64,000 nt of DNA, from positions 186,001-250,000 of the forward strand of contig JAUIRK010000706.1 of the NCBI GenBank assembly GCA_030549495.1, read 5' to 3'. Position 1 is the stretch's first letter; every line of letters begins with the position of its first letter. Positions 10,666-24,291 of the stretch are shown here, piece after piece. The position numbers and the translations under genes were made by a program. The notes beneath the pieces were generated by a model that was not told where the DNA came from, searched no databases, and saw only the letters and a list, made by a program, of their open reading frames with translations. This DNA comes from Nectonema munidae. Lineage: Eukaryota > Nematomorpha > Nectonematoida > Nectonematidae.

Positions 10666-11354
10666 AAACAAGGATAATATTAGTAGGTAGGTACATAGTG
10701 AGATTTCTAAGCACTATCTAGGCGAATCTAATTTGCCTGGAAGTCTGTTGAATTAAAAGCGTGAATTTTCATGTTGTGGGTTTTTTCTGAAATAGAAAAG
10801 TTAGGAGGTTTTCAGGTTTGTAGAAACTAGGTTGTTTTGAAGGGTTTATTGATTAGTGATGATAAAGGGTTTGAAATATAAGATTTTATATAAATTATAA
10901 TAACAAAAATAAAATAAAAAATATATAAATATTTATAAAAGATACTTTTAAAAAGAAAAAAATATATATAAACAGTTTGTATAAACAGATATATAATAAA
11001 TGATATATGATACATTGACATATTATGTATAGAGAAAAATGCTACAGATAAAAATATAGGGTGTTTGTTTTGAATGTGAGGCATTAAATGACATTAAAAA
11101 GTGAACATGAAAAGCAATTTGCTAGAGTAGATGGCCTATCATATGGCTTAGATAATTTGTTTTTGGGTGAAGCTTTTAAAAGAGTTTTTATTTAATTGCG
11201 CCAGTTCTATGATATTAATATTTTCAGTGTTTTCTACTAAATCTATGGTTTTCTGCCTTTTGTCTTGTTTGCATTTTATTGATTTAAGCTTTGGATGAAA
11301 GTAACTAAATTTTGCTCTAGTATTATAATTGTGTACTTCATAATTAAACATTGG
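10666..11354 (-). mobile_element. LINE 3' fragment with HNYNTR motif
   Basis: On the minus strand the frame at 11351-11148 encodes a C-terminal LINE signature, HNYNTRAKFSYFHPKLKS, typical of the region after the reverse transcriptase in CR1/Jockey-group elements. It is followed by a 3' UTR-like stretch ending TACCTACTAATATTATCC at about 10666. The reverse transcriptase core is missing. The 3' terminal words resemble those of the neighbouring LINE at 11503, so the two may be related or share a tail. Confidence 0.6.
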
Positions 11355-11502
11355 TTAATTCTAGTAGTCTATTTGAAAAAAAACCATGAATAATATCGTA
11401 GTAAAAATTCATCCATTTATACATATAGATGTCCTTTAAAATAAATTTGAAGTTAAACAAAACGAGAGTGAAAAGCTAAAGTAACAAAAATGATTAAAAT
11501 AA

Positions 11503-13910
11503 AGGATAATATTAGTATGAAAGGTAGGTAGGTATATCTCAAAGCACTTTCCAGCGTGTGCTGATATTCTCGCGTAAGCTTGAGAGTTTTTAATGGTATC
11601 AATGAGGGTTGCTAGGGATTTTAGTAGTGTTGGGTGTAACAGAAGATCTTAGAGTGCTGTTGGAGATCTATTAAGTAAAGAAAGGCAGCGAATTAGGAGA
11701 TATTGGCGATGATAAGCGAATATTTGACATGTGAAGATGAGATGGTATGGCTTTTTATTGTGTCGCATCCGAAACGACAGTATGGATTTTTGCTAACTTT
11801 GATTCGGAAGAGATATGCTTTGCATGTGCAGTGGCCTAATAGCCAGCCAATGGTTCAATGCTGAGGTGTAAATTTTTCGTTTTTGAAAGTTGTGTGAATT
11901 GTGCTGATGTGTGGTAAATATGAGATTAGTGCCTTTTGAGATGAAGATATGGACATTTGCCATTCTTCTAGAGAGGATAAGTGAATGTGTGTTAGAAAGG
12001 TTTTGAGAGGTAGGGAGTTGATGAGAGGGATGTGGGAGGTTAGGTGTAAGTCTCAGGTTAAGTAGTCTACAAGGGAGTTTTCTGGTATTTTTAGGTGAGC
12101 AGGGCACAAGCATAGGTGTATGTGGAAATGTTTTGTAAGATTGATTAGGGAGGAGGCGAGTTGAAAGGAGGGAAGGGGGTGTTGTGTGATAGAGAGAGAT
12201 CATGGATTATGTTTTGTGCATCTGTAAAGAAATGGATAGCAGTAAAGTGGAGAAAGAGGTAGTTAATGTTGTTATTAATCGTAGTGCTAAAAGTAGATTA
12301 AAAGTAAAGGATTTAATCTAGAGCGATGGGTGTGAAAGGGGCGAGTGGAAGAGCCTTTGAAGAAGGCGTAGGCAAAGGAGGCACTTAGGGATTTTTTTAA
12401 ATCGTCAGTGAAGATACGTAGGGAGGTTGATCAAGAGTTAGAGCGAAGGTGTGAAATTGATTGTTTTGCAAAAAAATTGTTTTTGCATATAGAGGTTTTG
12501 AATGAATTTTGTGCAGATGGGTGAGTTAAAAGAAATGGATGTATAGAGTGATGAACTAAGTAGTTAGCAATATTTGGTACATATTTTGCTAATAGAATAG
12601 AGTAGAAAAATAGGATGGAGTTGTGTTGTGGGGTGTGATTAGAAGAAAGGGGGAAGTAAGTTGTTGTATGTCAAGATGAAGCGCTTATAAATGTTTTTTT
12701 GAGTTGAAGTTGTAATGGTAGGGTGTTTGTTAGAATTTCTAGGCATTGTGATGAAGTAGTACAATATGCGTTGGTGATGCAAAGTAGGCAGAGACGGTGT
12801 ATCTTGTTAAGAAAATGGATGGTTGTGGGGTGTTTTAAAGAGATGCCCCAGGAAAGAATTCCGTATTGAATTACTGGAAGGATTAAGGATGAGTAAATGT
12901 ATTTGGTGTGTTTGAAACCGAGGTAACCATTTATAAGAGATAGCGCTTTTAACTGAAAAAACGGGGACTGAGAGTTTGGGTATATTTTTTTAAAGTGTAT
13001 TGAAAATTTTAGATTGGACGGGAGATTAAGTCCTAGATATTTAATAGCCTTTGAGGCAGGTATAAAAGTAGTGATATTTAAATGAAGGGGTAAATGTTCT
13101 CTGTGTCTTCGTGTGAAGTCAATGAGGCCGGTTGTGCTGGAGTTAAAGAATATCCAATGTGTGTTTACTCTTTTTTGTAGCCTTAGTAGAAATGAAGAGG
13201 ATTTTGTGAGGTTTTCTTGTTGAGAGTTACTGGTGAAGGTGAATAATTTGTCATCTGAAAAACATTAAGAGAATCTGTGTTGGTGTAGATTAGATCGAGA
13301 AGCGGGTCTATGAGGACTAACCAGAGGATATCGGAAAGACATCCTTCTTGGGGAGTCGAGAGTGTTTGTTTATGGATGCAAAAGGAAGCGCGATGTGGGA
13401 AAATGAGACAGCGGTTTGAAAGTTATGAGCTTATAAATTTGATGATGTAAGGAGAAAATGATTTGTGGACTAGGTTTATGATGATGGCAGGATGCCAGGC
13501 TGAGTTGAAAGCGTTGTTTATTTCTAGGAAGATTGTAGAAGAAATTTTCTTAGTAGAAAGGGAAGAATCAAGGTAGGTGGTTAGACGAGATAGTGCTGTT
13601 TCCGTATTTTTGATAGGAAGGTATTCAAATTGCGTGTGATGGATCAGGTTACGGGATACGATGTAGTGAACTAGACGTTTGCAAATGATTTTTTCGAAAA
13701 ATTTGCCTAATATTGGTAGTAGAGTGATTTGTCGCCAATTTTGAATGAACCTTGAATCTTTATTGGGTTTAGGAATGAGTATGAATTTGCCGGTTTTCCA
13801 AATGTTGGAGAAATGTGAGTGAGTAAGGCATATATTGAAAATAAGGAGTAAATGTTTATTTAGAATGTGTATTGATTTTTTAATGCATGAAAAGGAAATA
13901 ATATTTTTCT
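11503..13910 (-). mobile_element. 5'-truncated LINE with RT, RNase H and cysteine motif (I/R1/LOA group)
   Basis: Minus-strand translation from about 13860 gives reverse transcriptase motifs in order: GKFILIPKPNKDSRF, NWRQITLLPILGKFFEKII, EINNAFNSAWHP (catalytic region 1), TPQEGCLSDILW, FSDDKLFTFTSNSQQ (the Y/FxDD box, about 13250), then KAIKYLGLNL. After the RT comes an RNase H-like region with FFTDAQNIIHDLS and CPAHLKIPENSLVDYL, and a cysteine-rich end with CTCKAYLF and NPYCRFGCDTIKSH near 11800. RNase H after RT is characteristic of the I, R1, LOA and related groups. Endonuclease is absent (5' truncation at about 13910). Stops and frame changes are present, so it is inactive. The 3' end reads ACCTTTCATACTAATATT. 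Confidence 0.8.
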
Positions 13911-16900
13911 AGGTTAAAAAAATTCTATATTAATTTTAAAATTAATTAATGAAATCATTTAGGTTTCGTGACGTAATCGGTTGATTTTTTCTAACATATT
14001 AAAATTCGAATAAATTTTTCATAAAAAAAAAAATTTTTCTTCGAGATTTTTTGATAAATTATAAAGACTTTGACTACTCAAAAATAAACGTAAAAGTTTG
14101 TATTTCCATTACTTTGAACTTACAGTATGTTCAATGGTGGAGTTATCTTTATTAACTGCACAACAATAACCGCAGACATACGACTGCATTCTAAAGTTCC
14201 TAATCCCCCTTTCTATCTTTTTTATATCCTGCTGGGTTCTCTTCTAATGCGCCTAACATGTTATTCATTATCACTAGACTCATCCATATATGAAAACCAT
14301 TAGCACATTTTGATGCTTATACTATATACGAAATTTTAATAAACATTAGCCTATTTGCCACAAGTTCTATATAACTTATTATTATTTTTTGAGAAATTTT
14401 TTTAACAAAAAGACAAACGCCTTTCACTATTTCACATATATATTGTTCTCAAAGTTTCAATAATTAAATTGATACTTTCACACATTTTTACGACGTTATG
14501 ACCAAACTGAGTCGGGGGTTTAAATCAGGACTACAAATTGTTTTAAAATATTTTTCTATTAGCAATCAAATGAAGTAGCAAACTTAAATCAATAATATTA
14601 TATTGAAGTATAAACTTAATATAGACGCGATTAATTTTTTTGTGAAAACTATTTTTCAGATTCACACATGATGCAAGGTGGATTTTTGTCCTCTCTAATT
14701 TTTGAATGCTTTTTACTCCACATTACAAAAAAGTTTAATATAAAATATTTATATTTAAATTTAAATGGACATTTTAATTATATTTTCTATAAAAATTTAT
14801 ACTATTATTACTTTCGATATAAAAATAGAACTAATATATCAACTCCACATCGACTACGGGGTAGAGGGATAAAAGTTACAAAAATTCAATTGCTTTTCAA
14901 AAAAAATATTCAATTATTTTTAAAAACACCACTGGTTTTAAGTTGTGGGCAGCAGTTAAAATTGTTACAAAAAGCAGCTACACCACTTCCCTCCCAAACA
15001 TTTAAATATTTTATAAGAGGTGTATTCTCCATCCATCTTAATGAAAACAACCACATCATCTTAATATTTGTTGTAATCTAAAAGAGTTTGGTGTTTTTTA
15101 ATTTTAAGCGTAGCTTTTTAGTGTGTATAGTACAGTGGGAATTTATCTAGGGTTAACATGTGAAATTTTGAATTGTATGGGCTTTGAATTGAATTTGTTT
15201 TTAGTAAAGAAGCAGATTGTTTAAGATTTTCGTTTTGCTCAGATTATTTTATCTGAGATATCTCGATCTCTGATATCTTGAATAACACGGATATCTCGAA
15301 GTATTTAATTGTTACAAGCATCAAATTTATTATGTTTATCTCGAACTTTTTACATACGTAAATAATCATTTACAACAAAAAACCAAATAATAAAAAATAA
15401 ATGTTTTATCAATATTGCAGCAATACATCAGGGACCCTTTCCCTCTCCCCTCAACCTAATGTTTTCTAGGGGGCAAAAACGCATTTTGCTCCTCTCCCCC
15501 TTCTCCCCAATAAATTTCAGTGTTTAAAATTTATTTATGCAACAATTGTTGCCATATTTTTTTTTCAATAAATTAAGCTTGTAATGAAAATCTTAATGAA
15601 AGTAATATTTCAACATAATCAAAGCTGCTTAGAGAAGTGATGTAAAACTAGGCATACGATGTGTGATGATCATAGATTTTCATAGTTTTTTATGCCTTCA
15701 TCAAATCATCTACCATTTTAAGAGAATCGTATTGTGGATATGCAAATATTACAACTTGAAGAACTTTGAAGTGCTCATTTCAGAAATATGCGATAAACGC
15801 CTTTTATTTGCTTTATTACTGCAAATCATAATTTATTTTAAATGGACTATTCATATAGATTGTAATTCATAAAAAATCTAAGAACAAAAATAAGTTCACA
15901 AGTTTCCTGAGAAGTATTGTCTCTCTTGTATACCAGAAACATGAATTCCTGATTCTATTTTTTAAACATCACATAAATTGTATACTTTTAAGTAGTGGCG
16001 AGAGGGGGAGGCAAATTAAATTCCAAAGGGATAAAAAAAATTTTTTTTTAATATATTTTGCGCTAAAATTGTGAAATATAATTTTGTGCGTTTAACTTCA
16101 TTGTTTGCTGGTTGTGTGCATAATAAATCAGTTTCTGGTTTTGGGCTATATGCTTCCATTATGCTTAATTTAATCTCAGTTTTTTGTGATTTTAATTGAT
16201 ATGTTGGTAGACATAGAGATCAAACACTTGACTTTCTATTGCTAGGAGAAGTGAACACCCTTACAACCAATGAGATCAATACTATATTTTAAAAATTAAA
16301 AATATATTTGAAAGGGAAAGACACAACAAGTATAGAAAAAAATTTATTAATTAACATAAAATGCTTTGGAAGACATCAATATATTTTATAAAATAGTTAA
16401 TTAAATCACAAATGTTTTGAATATCATTTCGTATCATGTATATATTTCTTCATAAAGATACTTCTTTTGCAAATCTTGTAGCATTTGATTCGTTCTAAAA
16501 ATTAAAATTTGCATTAAAAAAGAATAATTTCAATTATTATTTGTTTAGCAACAAATTTAGTCACGTTTGTATAGTGAAGGATGACTATCCATAATAAGTG
16601 TTTGGTAAAATCAAGAGGGCGTATACCAATATAAAATTTTGAAATTTTGCCATAGTTTAAAATTTTTAAAATTTATTTTTAACAAGTAGAATTTTAATTT
16701 ACTTCAAAATATTTACCACCTAATTATACTTATTTAGTGAATAATGAATTTAAGAAAATAATTTTCCAAAATCTATTGAATCAATATTTATTATTAAAAT
16801 GATATCGGTTTGAATTTTGAAATTACGGTAACAATCAATAAAAATTGTAAACTTTTTTATACTTAATTCTTATAGTATTGCATATTCCTTAACCCAGCTT

Positions 16901-18262
16901 TTTAGTTTATATTATTTACTATAGTTAAAGTTATTTTATACTAGTTAAACTTTTTATATTTTTTATGCATTCTATTATATAAAGCAGCCGTGTACCAAAT
17001 TGAGGGGAGGAGGGACGGTCCGCGTGGTTTTCTGAAATCTGCTAGTGTAAATTTTCCATAAAATGTCAAAAATAGTTTCCATTGAAAGTATCAGAAAATA
17101 AAAAATATATTTTTATCATATTTTTGTTGAATTTTAGGTATTCCTCTGAAATCGCACACTAATTCAAAATTCAAATAAATTAATTTATTTCATATAACAT
17201 AATTTGATATAGGTTTTTATTAAACTAGTAATAAATTTTAAAGTACTTTTTCTGGCAAACACGTGGGATTAAAAAACGAAAATTATGATAAAATTTTAAG
17301 ATTTAAAAATATGAGGAAGTTTTTGAAATCCACAATAATATCAAATAAATGTAAATTTTACTTTTCAGGAATCAAATGAAAAAATGATAAATCTCTTTAA
17401 GCACAAAAATTGTCAAAAAAAACGGGATCTCAGGAAAGATCCCCTATTAGTGACGAATTAGTAAGTTTCTAAGTACTGGTCATTAATTTAAGTTAAATTA
17501 TTTACCAGTCTCTTTTTCATGAAATGATTTTGTAACAACCTTTCACCCCAGAGAATTATATCTGAAGAAACACTTTCAATAGGTAGATTTGTTTTCAGTG
17601 CAAGAAGCAAGTATGTTAAATCATCGAAAAACACCCTTAAAAATTTTAAAAAGATGAATTAGTTATCATTAAAATTTTTGTTATTTTTATTATGTAAAAT
17701 AAACTGATTTTCAGTTTATATAGCAATTATCCAGTAAAATATTATAATGAGTATGTAATGAAAGACTCACTCTTACATTTTTTCTGATAACTAGTATCTC
17801 AATAAAAAATAAAAAAATTTACTAAGATTGTGGCACTTAGAAGTTTTTTTATAAATTAAATTAAATACAAATATTCTTAACACTATAGACTTACCTACCA
17901 TTTAAATTGTACTTTTAATTTTAGGAATATAGTTATATCTTGTTCATTTAATATTTTCAAATTAACTCAAAGTAATTTTTAATAAAGATGTGTTAAAACA
18001 GTTTTGGCCAACCTATGCCACGCAAGGTAAAATAATTCATAGCACTCGAGTTTTGAGAGCAGCTGTTTCCATTAATATTGAATTTTGTAAAAAATCTTTA
18101 GATATTACGTCAAAATAAAGTTTATAATTTGGAGTAATAAATTCCATGACCTGCTTGAAACATAGGAAAAATTAGATAGTTAGCCAAAGAGCTCGCTAAG
18201 CTTAGGATATTAAATAATTTATTGTATAAAATTTTAATTGTTATTTTTTGATTTATAATTAG
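13911..18262. other. long stretch without supported genes
   Basis: AT-rich. A G/C-rich segment at 15429-15515 beginning CAGGGACCC and one at 16984-17030 (GGGGAGGAGGGACGGTCCGC) look like decayed hAT-type termini but lack partners. TATCTCGA words at 15255-15300 recall Tigger-type MITE ends and recur at 21738 and 21906. The 14668-15081 frame is compositionally non-coding. Confidence 0.4.
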
Positions 18263-21200
18263 GTATATGGTAACTACAATAAATAACTACGAATTTATTG
18301 AAAGATATCTTCGCTTCTCCGATAAGATGCTACTACTAGGTGACCTAAACGCTCACCACACTAGGCTGTTCAGTGAAACCAATAGCGCGACTGGCATCGA
18401 CTTACTCAAGTTGGTAGAGGATTCGTATGCGTTTATCGTTAACGATCCAACACCGACTCGTGATAAGAATGTGTTAGACCTTGCAATCATGTCTTTTAAT
18501 CTAAGACCACTTCTAGCCTCAATAGTGGTTATCCAGGATTGCTGTGTATCTGACCACAAGCCCTTGTTGGTCACAGTTTCTTTAGGTCCACAATTCACTG
18601 CTGACAAGGGAAATTTAGTGAAGAGGTGGGTCTTCAGCCAAGCCAACTGGGATAGGTTTAGGTCGCTACTAAATGATTCAGCCCCGCGGGTCATGATGTG
18701 CATAGGAGTAAAACCTCCTGAGGAACTGGCGGAATGTGCCAACGATGCTATTCTCTCCGCGGCACGAGAGGCAGTTCTCTTGAAGGAGGTTAGAAAATAC
18801 GAAAATCCAATTCCGAAGAATATCCTATTACTCATCAAAGTAAAACGATCTCTCTATAGAAAATACATTCACACTAGGGACGCCGAGACAAAGAATCTCA
18901 TCAATCGACTACAAAAACTCATTATGAAAAAGCTCGGCGAAACCACATCTAGGAAAGTCACAAGCATCACAAAAACCTCTAACCCGCTACAGGGCGCTTC
19001 GAAATTCTGGAACCTGCTTAGAGGGCTGAAGCCTGGCTGCAAAGGTCCAACGTCGGTAACTTGGATTAACCGAACAGCCATTGAGGCGGAAGATAAATGT
19101 GCACTGCTTGCTGATTATTACGAAGATGTGTATAGGACAAATCCAGGTCCAAAAAATTTTAATTCTGGAATTGAGTTTTTTAGGCGTTTACCTGCGACGA
19201 ACGACACTAACTTCATACTAGAGGACCTGGTTCAAATCATTAAAAAGCTTAAAGCTAGGAAAGCGGCGGGATGGGATGAAGTTAGTAATCTATTCATCAA
19301 GAATCTTCCCCCTAGTTTTAGGGACGTCTTGCTAGCAATATATAACTCTTTTATAAAAGATGGGTTTTACCCAGACTGCTATAAAAGGGCTATACTTATT
19401 TGTGTGCCAAAGGCTGGCAAGACAACAATATTAATATACCTACGGCCTATCAGTCTTCTCCCTTGCCTGAGCAAAGTGTATGACAAATTAATTTTTGGAG
19501 TACTCGATGCTTGGTGCAAGGAGCATGCAATAATCCCAAAAGAACAGTTTGGATTCCAAAAAGGTTTGTCAACAAATCATGCTCTGCTTACCTTGCATCA
19601 TGATGTTGCAAAAAGCTTAAATAATGGCCTCTACGTAGGGATGATATCTTACGACCTGGAGAAGGCTTTTGATACGGTCTGGCATGAGGGTTTGCTGTTC
19701 AAACTAAGTAGCATGTTTGTGCCATCATGTATCTTCAAGGTAGTTCACAGTTTCCTTTCTCAACGCTCATTCCAGATTAGAATAAATAACAAATTTTCAA
19801 GGAGAATAAGCTTAGGCCGCGGGGTCCCCCAAGGTTCACCTGTAAGCCTTCTTCTGTTCAACATCTACATATTTGATATTAGGGACTCTTTCAATAAGTC
19901 AATCTATGCTAGGATAATCAGATTCGCAGACGACATATGTGTATATTACTCCGCTAAGCGTGTTCCGCGTATTTGCAAACACCTTACGGACGTAAATACC
20001 ATATTAGGGGGGGGGGGGGTATTTCACTGGATGGAACCTTAAGGTGAATTACTCTAAATGCAAGTTCATCATCTTTGGCGCTAATTGTCCCAAAAATAAC
20101 CCGCCAACTATAGGGAATATTCCCCGTGTTCGCCACCTAAAATATCTAGGAATCAATTGGGATGCAGGATTTAGTTTTCATCGTGAAGCTCACGAAAAGA
20201 TAAAAAAAAAAGGAGAAGAAGATTCTATCGCTATATAGATGTCTTAAAGACCTTGGGGTCAATTCCACGGTGGTAGGCAAGGTCATTAAAATCCTAACAA
20301 TGCCGAAATTGACCTATGGAAACTCCATTTTGGGATGCCTTCCCTCAACTTGGACCAACAAAATAGATGACCTCGTGTATAAACTTTTTAGGACTGTTTA
20401 TGGCAACCCTTTCACTATTGCTCATAGCCGGACCTCCTTTTCTTGGTTCCAGAAAAGGTTGGAGAAATTAAATAAAAAGTTTATAGAAAAATTAAGGACA
20501 CACAAGCATTGCCCAAAATTATGCCAAGCTTGGGAGCTGACGCAAACCCAGGCTGAAGCGTTCTTGGGGGTATATGCTAAAAAAAAAGAGAAAAATTATC
20601 CTAGGTGACTACCCATATACAATAGCCCTCAAGCAATAGGGAATTCTGCGTTCTGCGATATAGTTCTGTTTTTTCTGAGTTCTAGATCCGCCTACTTAAA
20701 TTTAGGATTGGCACAAGGTATAAGTCCCAAAACAGTTTCATGTTACGAGCTAGGTTAGGCATAGTCGGTAATCTGGCCTCTATAGGAGTCCGCTTGTAGG
20801 ACCGTTTAATCATTCCAATATTAAAACATATATCCTAGGGACGACATTTAGGGATGGAGTCAAATTCCAGGGGTAGATTGTTCCAACCTAGCATGCCTTA
20901 AATTATGTATATCTTTCTTAACCCTATAACATGTATCAAATATTATTTATTAATAATATATAAGATATTGCATGCCTTCAAACGCTTCTATTTTTGTAGC
21001 ATATACCTTTTATAATCATATTCTTTTATTTAGGAACAAGATACATTCCGTCGTGCCGATTTTTTACGGTTAGGTAGTGCTCTAGCGACCCGATTCTACG
21101 TGGTTAGTATTCAAGCTATCACTAGACAATAAGTTTGTTTCCCAAATTGGGAGCGTTCGCGTTAAGATTGTATCTTTCACTCAGTTGTATTTATATATTG

Positions 21201-21330
21201 TAACATAAATTCTTGTAAAATAATATATATAACAAGGTATAGCTATGCAGTAAGAAGGGCCGGTAGGTGTTTAGTGGGATGGAAAGTCCAGTTAGACTTG
21301 GACTCAGCATTCCGGGCGGGCCACGATTCG
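18263..21330 (+). mobile_element. Jockey-type LINE, 5'-truncated, with endonuclease remnant and RT
   Basis: The 18267-20042 frame (591 codons) starts inside the APE-type endonuclease: LLGDLNAHHTRLF at residues 23-35 and SDHKPLLVTVS near 95-105. The reverse transcriptase follows with RPISLLPCLSKVYDKLI, EQFGFQKGLSTNHALL, YDLEKAFDTVWHEGL, GRGVPQGSPVSLLLFNIYI and FADDICVYY (about 19924). A run of 10 or more G at 20010 shifts the frame; the sequence resumes as NYSKCKFIIFG and KYLGINWDAGFS (20044-20238) and continues at 20270-20608. The 3' UTR extends to about 21330 and includes GGGCGGGCCACGATTCG. GC content is well above the flanks. Two or three frame changes in an otherwise open sequence suggest a fairly young copy. 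A 3' fragment of the same family lies at 45480-45885. Confidence 0.85.
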
Positions 21331-22840
21331 TATATAAAGGTTATCTATTAAGATATTATTTAGTTTTTAGAATAATAAGACATAAAAAAGCCTTGTAAGT
21401 AGTAACACTTGTTTGAAGCCTTGACAGTAATAAAACATCACATTTATTTGTTTAATAAACTATATAAAAATGATATGCTTTAATATTTCAAGTATTGGGG
21501 AATTTTTTGAGGTAGTATAAGAAGGTTGATAAATTTATTACAATATCATTCATTTTATTTTATTAACTAGTGAAGTTACGTAGAGTAAGCTTATTACTTT
21601 TTATAGTCTTAACAACTACATTTTAATTAAAAATACTTGTGTTGTTGGTCAGCCAACATGTGATTAATGATTGGAGTCGCCTTCCTAAAGTAAAGTTCAG
21701 CAAAATTAAAGATCATAGAATATAGCTATTTTTAGCAAACATAAGTTTATGTTTTATTCGAGATAAACAGGGAAAAATTAATGCTCAGAACCTTGATAAA
21801 CTTCCAAATATTCGGGTAAAGCATATTCAAGACAATGGATATTTTTCAGAGCATTTCTTTACAATATGTTTTGGATCGGCAATTCACTTTGATATATGCA
21901 TGTATTCGAGATATCTCATGTTCGTGGTATTTATACTGTAATACAAAATGTAATTAAAATACCTGAAAATTTTATTAACGATTTCAAAACTAGTAAAAAT
22001 GAAAAATAATTAAAATTTCATTTTTCATTTTTATTACTAAAAATATCTAGAAAATATTTTTTTATTTTTTTGGATGAAGAAAGAAAGCTTTCCTAATAGT
22101 TGTGAAAATGAAACTCTCAAGCTACAATTTATCTGCGAAGTAGTTTAAGTCACAAGTCACCTGAATGTTTACAACAGAGATCGCATTTATTTAATGAAAG
22201 ATATTTGTTTCGTTGAAATCTTTGCTTACTCATCTAAACGTTTTTTAAGTTTATTCATGTTGATGAAAATGAGATCACCTTATAAAAAGGCGTTGAATAT
22301 CCACGGCGCAATGGAATCTAGGCTTTCCCTATCTTGTGTAAATGGGGCCTTAGTTATTGTTATAAGCAACGATTCATGGCCCAAGAAAATACGCACAACT
22401 GAATCAACGGTTCTTGAAAACCTTTTTCTAAAAATTTTAAAATTTTTGTGGTTGTTGTCGCTTAAAAAATCTAAAAATCCATATTAATCTGAATCCAAAA
22501 TTACAAATAAAAAATTGTAAAATCTTTGATTTATCTAAAATAGAGTAAATAAAAAGGTCTAATCCTTCAAAAACTTTAGTCCTATGAAACAAAGAAAAGA
22601 AGCGAACGTTTAAGGACAATATGGGATGAAAATGAGAATCATGATATTTTATCATGTTTTCAAGTAAATCCTTTTTTAGCTTTAAAAACTTGTGAAAAAG
22701 TTTGAAGAAAATTTAAGAAAAAAGTAAATGGAAGTACAATTAATAGAATATTAAAAAAGTTCATCATATCCACTTTTGAAAATTTATAACGATATATATA
22801 TTGAACACTTATATATACATATATTTCCAATAACATGGCA
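21331..22840. other. unassigned stretch
   Basis: TATTCGAGATATCTC-type words at 21738 and 21904 hint at a decayed Tigger-like MITE. The 22194-22487 frame has some open length but no recognisable domain or splice context. Nothing else supported. Confidence 0.35.
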
Positions 22841-22849
22841 ACTTTGTAA

Positions 22850-23560
22850 CAAATGTCAATCAAAATTGCCTAACAAAACATTCGTCAAAATTTTTAATAA
22901 AATTAATTTTTTAATACCAAATGGACCATGCTTGTTTCATTTCTGGATTAAGTTTTGCCAATATGATATCAAAATGTATGAAAATGTGAATCAATTTTGC
23001 GGTTTAGGCCTAAAAATTTTCTCCAAAAATATTATTTAAATTTTCATTAAAATTTAATTAAATTTTTAATTTTGGTTTTTTGGGTGTCAAATTATCTCAA
23101 AGTGTCAAACAATTTTTCGGTTTGCGTCTGAAAATTTTCTCTAAGAATGTTATTTAAATTTTAACAAAATATATTTCTTATACTAAATCTAGTGATTTCC
23201 TTTATGGACCAAGTTTTTGCAATTAGGGTATAAAAATGTCTCAAAATGTCAATCAATTTTGCGGTTTACGTCTAAAAATAGTCTCTAAAAACTTCCACTC
23301 ACATTTTAAATAAAATTAAATCTTTTATACCAAATAGACTATGCTGATTTGATATTCCACTTAGTTTTCACAATTAGGATTTGGAAAAATCTGAAAGTGT
23401 CAATCAAATTTGCAGTTTACATCTGAAAATGTGTCTCCAAAACATTTATCCGCATTTTATTTCAAGCATTTAGAGTTACCATAACTATAAGAGATGCCAA
23501 TATATGAAGATATAGCTGTTGTCAAAAAATTTAAAAATGTCAATTGATTGATAATTTTTT
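22850..23560 (+). repeat. about 140-bp satellite, block 1
   Basis: Units restart near 22855, 22986, 23103, 23247, 23397 and 23537 with GTCAATCAATTTTGCGGTTT. Each is followed by a form of ACGTCTGAAAAT, TCTCTAAAAA, TTTTATACCAAAT and ATGCTGATTTGAT, then TTTTTGCAATTAGG. The same family occurs inverted at 63330-63640. Confidence 0.8.
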
Positions 23561-24281
23561 CTTTAGTTTGAAAGATTATGAAGGTGGAAAACTTTATGTA
23601 ATTGAAAAAAGATGATTATGAGTGATTTTATGAGGACTATAGTTGGGGGCGATTGTTCCGCCCAAAGAGTGAAAACTACGGGTAGAGAAGGATTTTTATT
23701 ATTTCCACAGCCAGAAGTCATGTACGCCTGTCTTTTAGAGTTTTTACAACTACGACAAAGAACGGTATGGATATTTCAGTGAATCATGCATCATTACAGA
23801 TGATTACACAGGTCTACAGAAAATGGCATGAAGTTTTCGAACTAATTTTGATTAATTCTAGGATGTTGATCTAAATATGATTTTTAATTGCTCTATCACT
23901 AAGGTTTTCACACTATTTTGATTTCAATGACTTTGAAAATTTTTTTTTATATGGTTTGCAAAATCTGCATTCACAAAATGAATCATTTATGCATATTCTT
24001 ATAATTGTTTTTTAAACCTATTTTAGAATATAATTAATAAATGTTTAATGAATTTATCATCTAAAAGAAAGAAGTGCCTTAACAATTGAGATACATTTTG
24101 CTACGCTTGTGGTAACTTTACTTTAAAATCTCAAAAGTGTAATATGACTGATTTTGTAAAAAAAAAGAATGTACCTTGTTTACTTCAAAATACCACTTTT
24201 GAAAAAAAACCACTTTTGAAGTTGGGCTCCTCACAAAGTCTGCAAAACTTTCCTAGAAACTTTGCTATTTTCTTCGCAAAG
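23561..24281. other. unassigned stretch between satellite and retroposon
   Basis: No coding exon or repeat recognised. Confidence 0.35.
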
Positions 24282-24291
24282 AAAAAGTGTT

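Noticed and set aside
11793-12203. 136-codon minus-strand gene
   Set aside because: It is an out-of-frame reading of the RNase H region of the minus-strand LINE.
14668-15081. 137-codon plus-strand frame
   Set aside because: Composition follows the AT-rich background, with no domain, splice signals or codon bias.
15429-16040. A complete hAT element between G/C-rich patches at 15429 and 15997
   Set aside because: The two ends are not inverted repeats of each other and no 8-bp duplication was found.
18353-18838. 161-codon minus-strand frame
   Set aside because: Antisense shadow of the Jockey LINE coding region.
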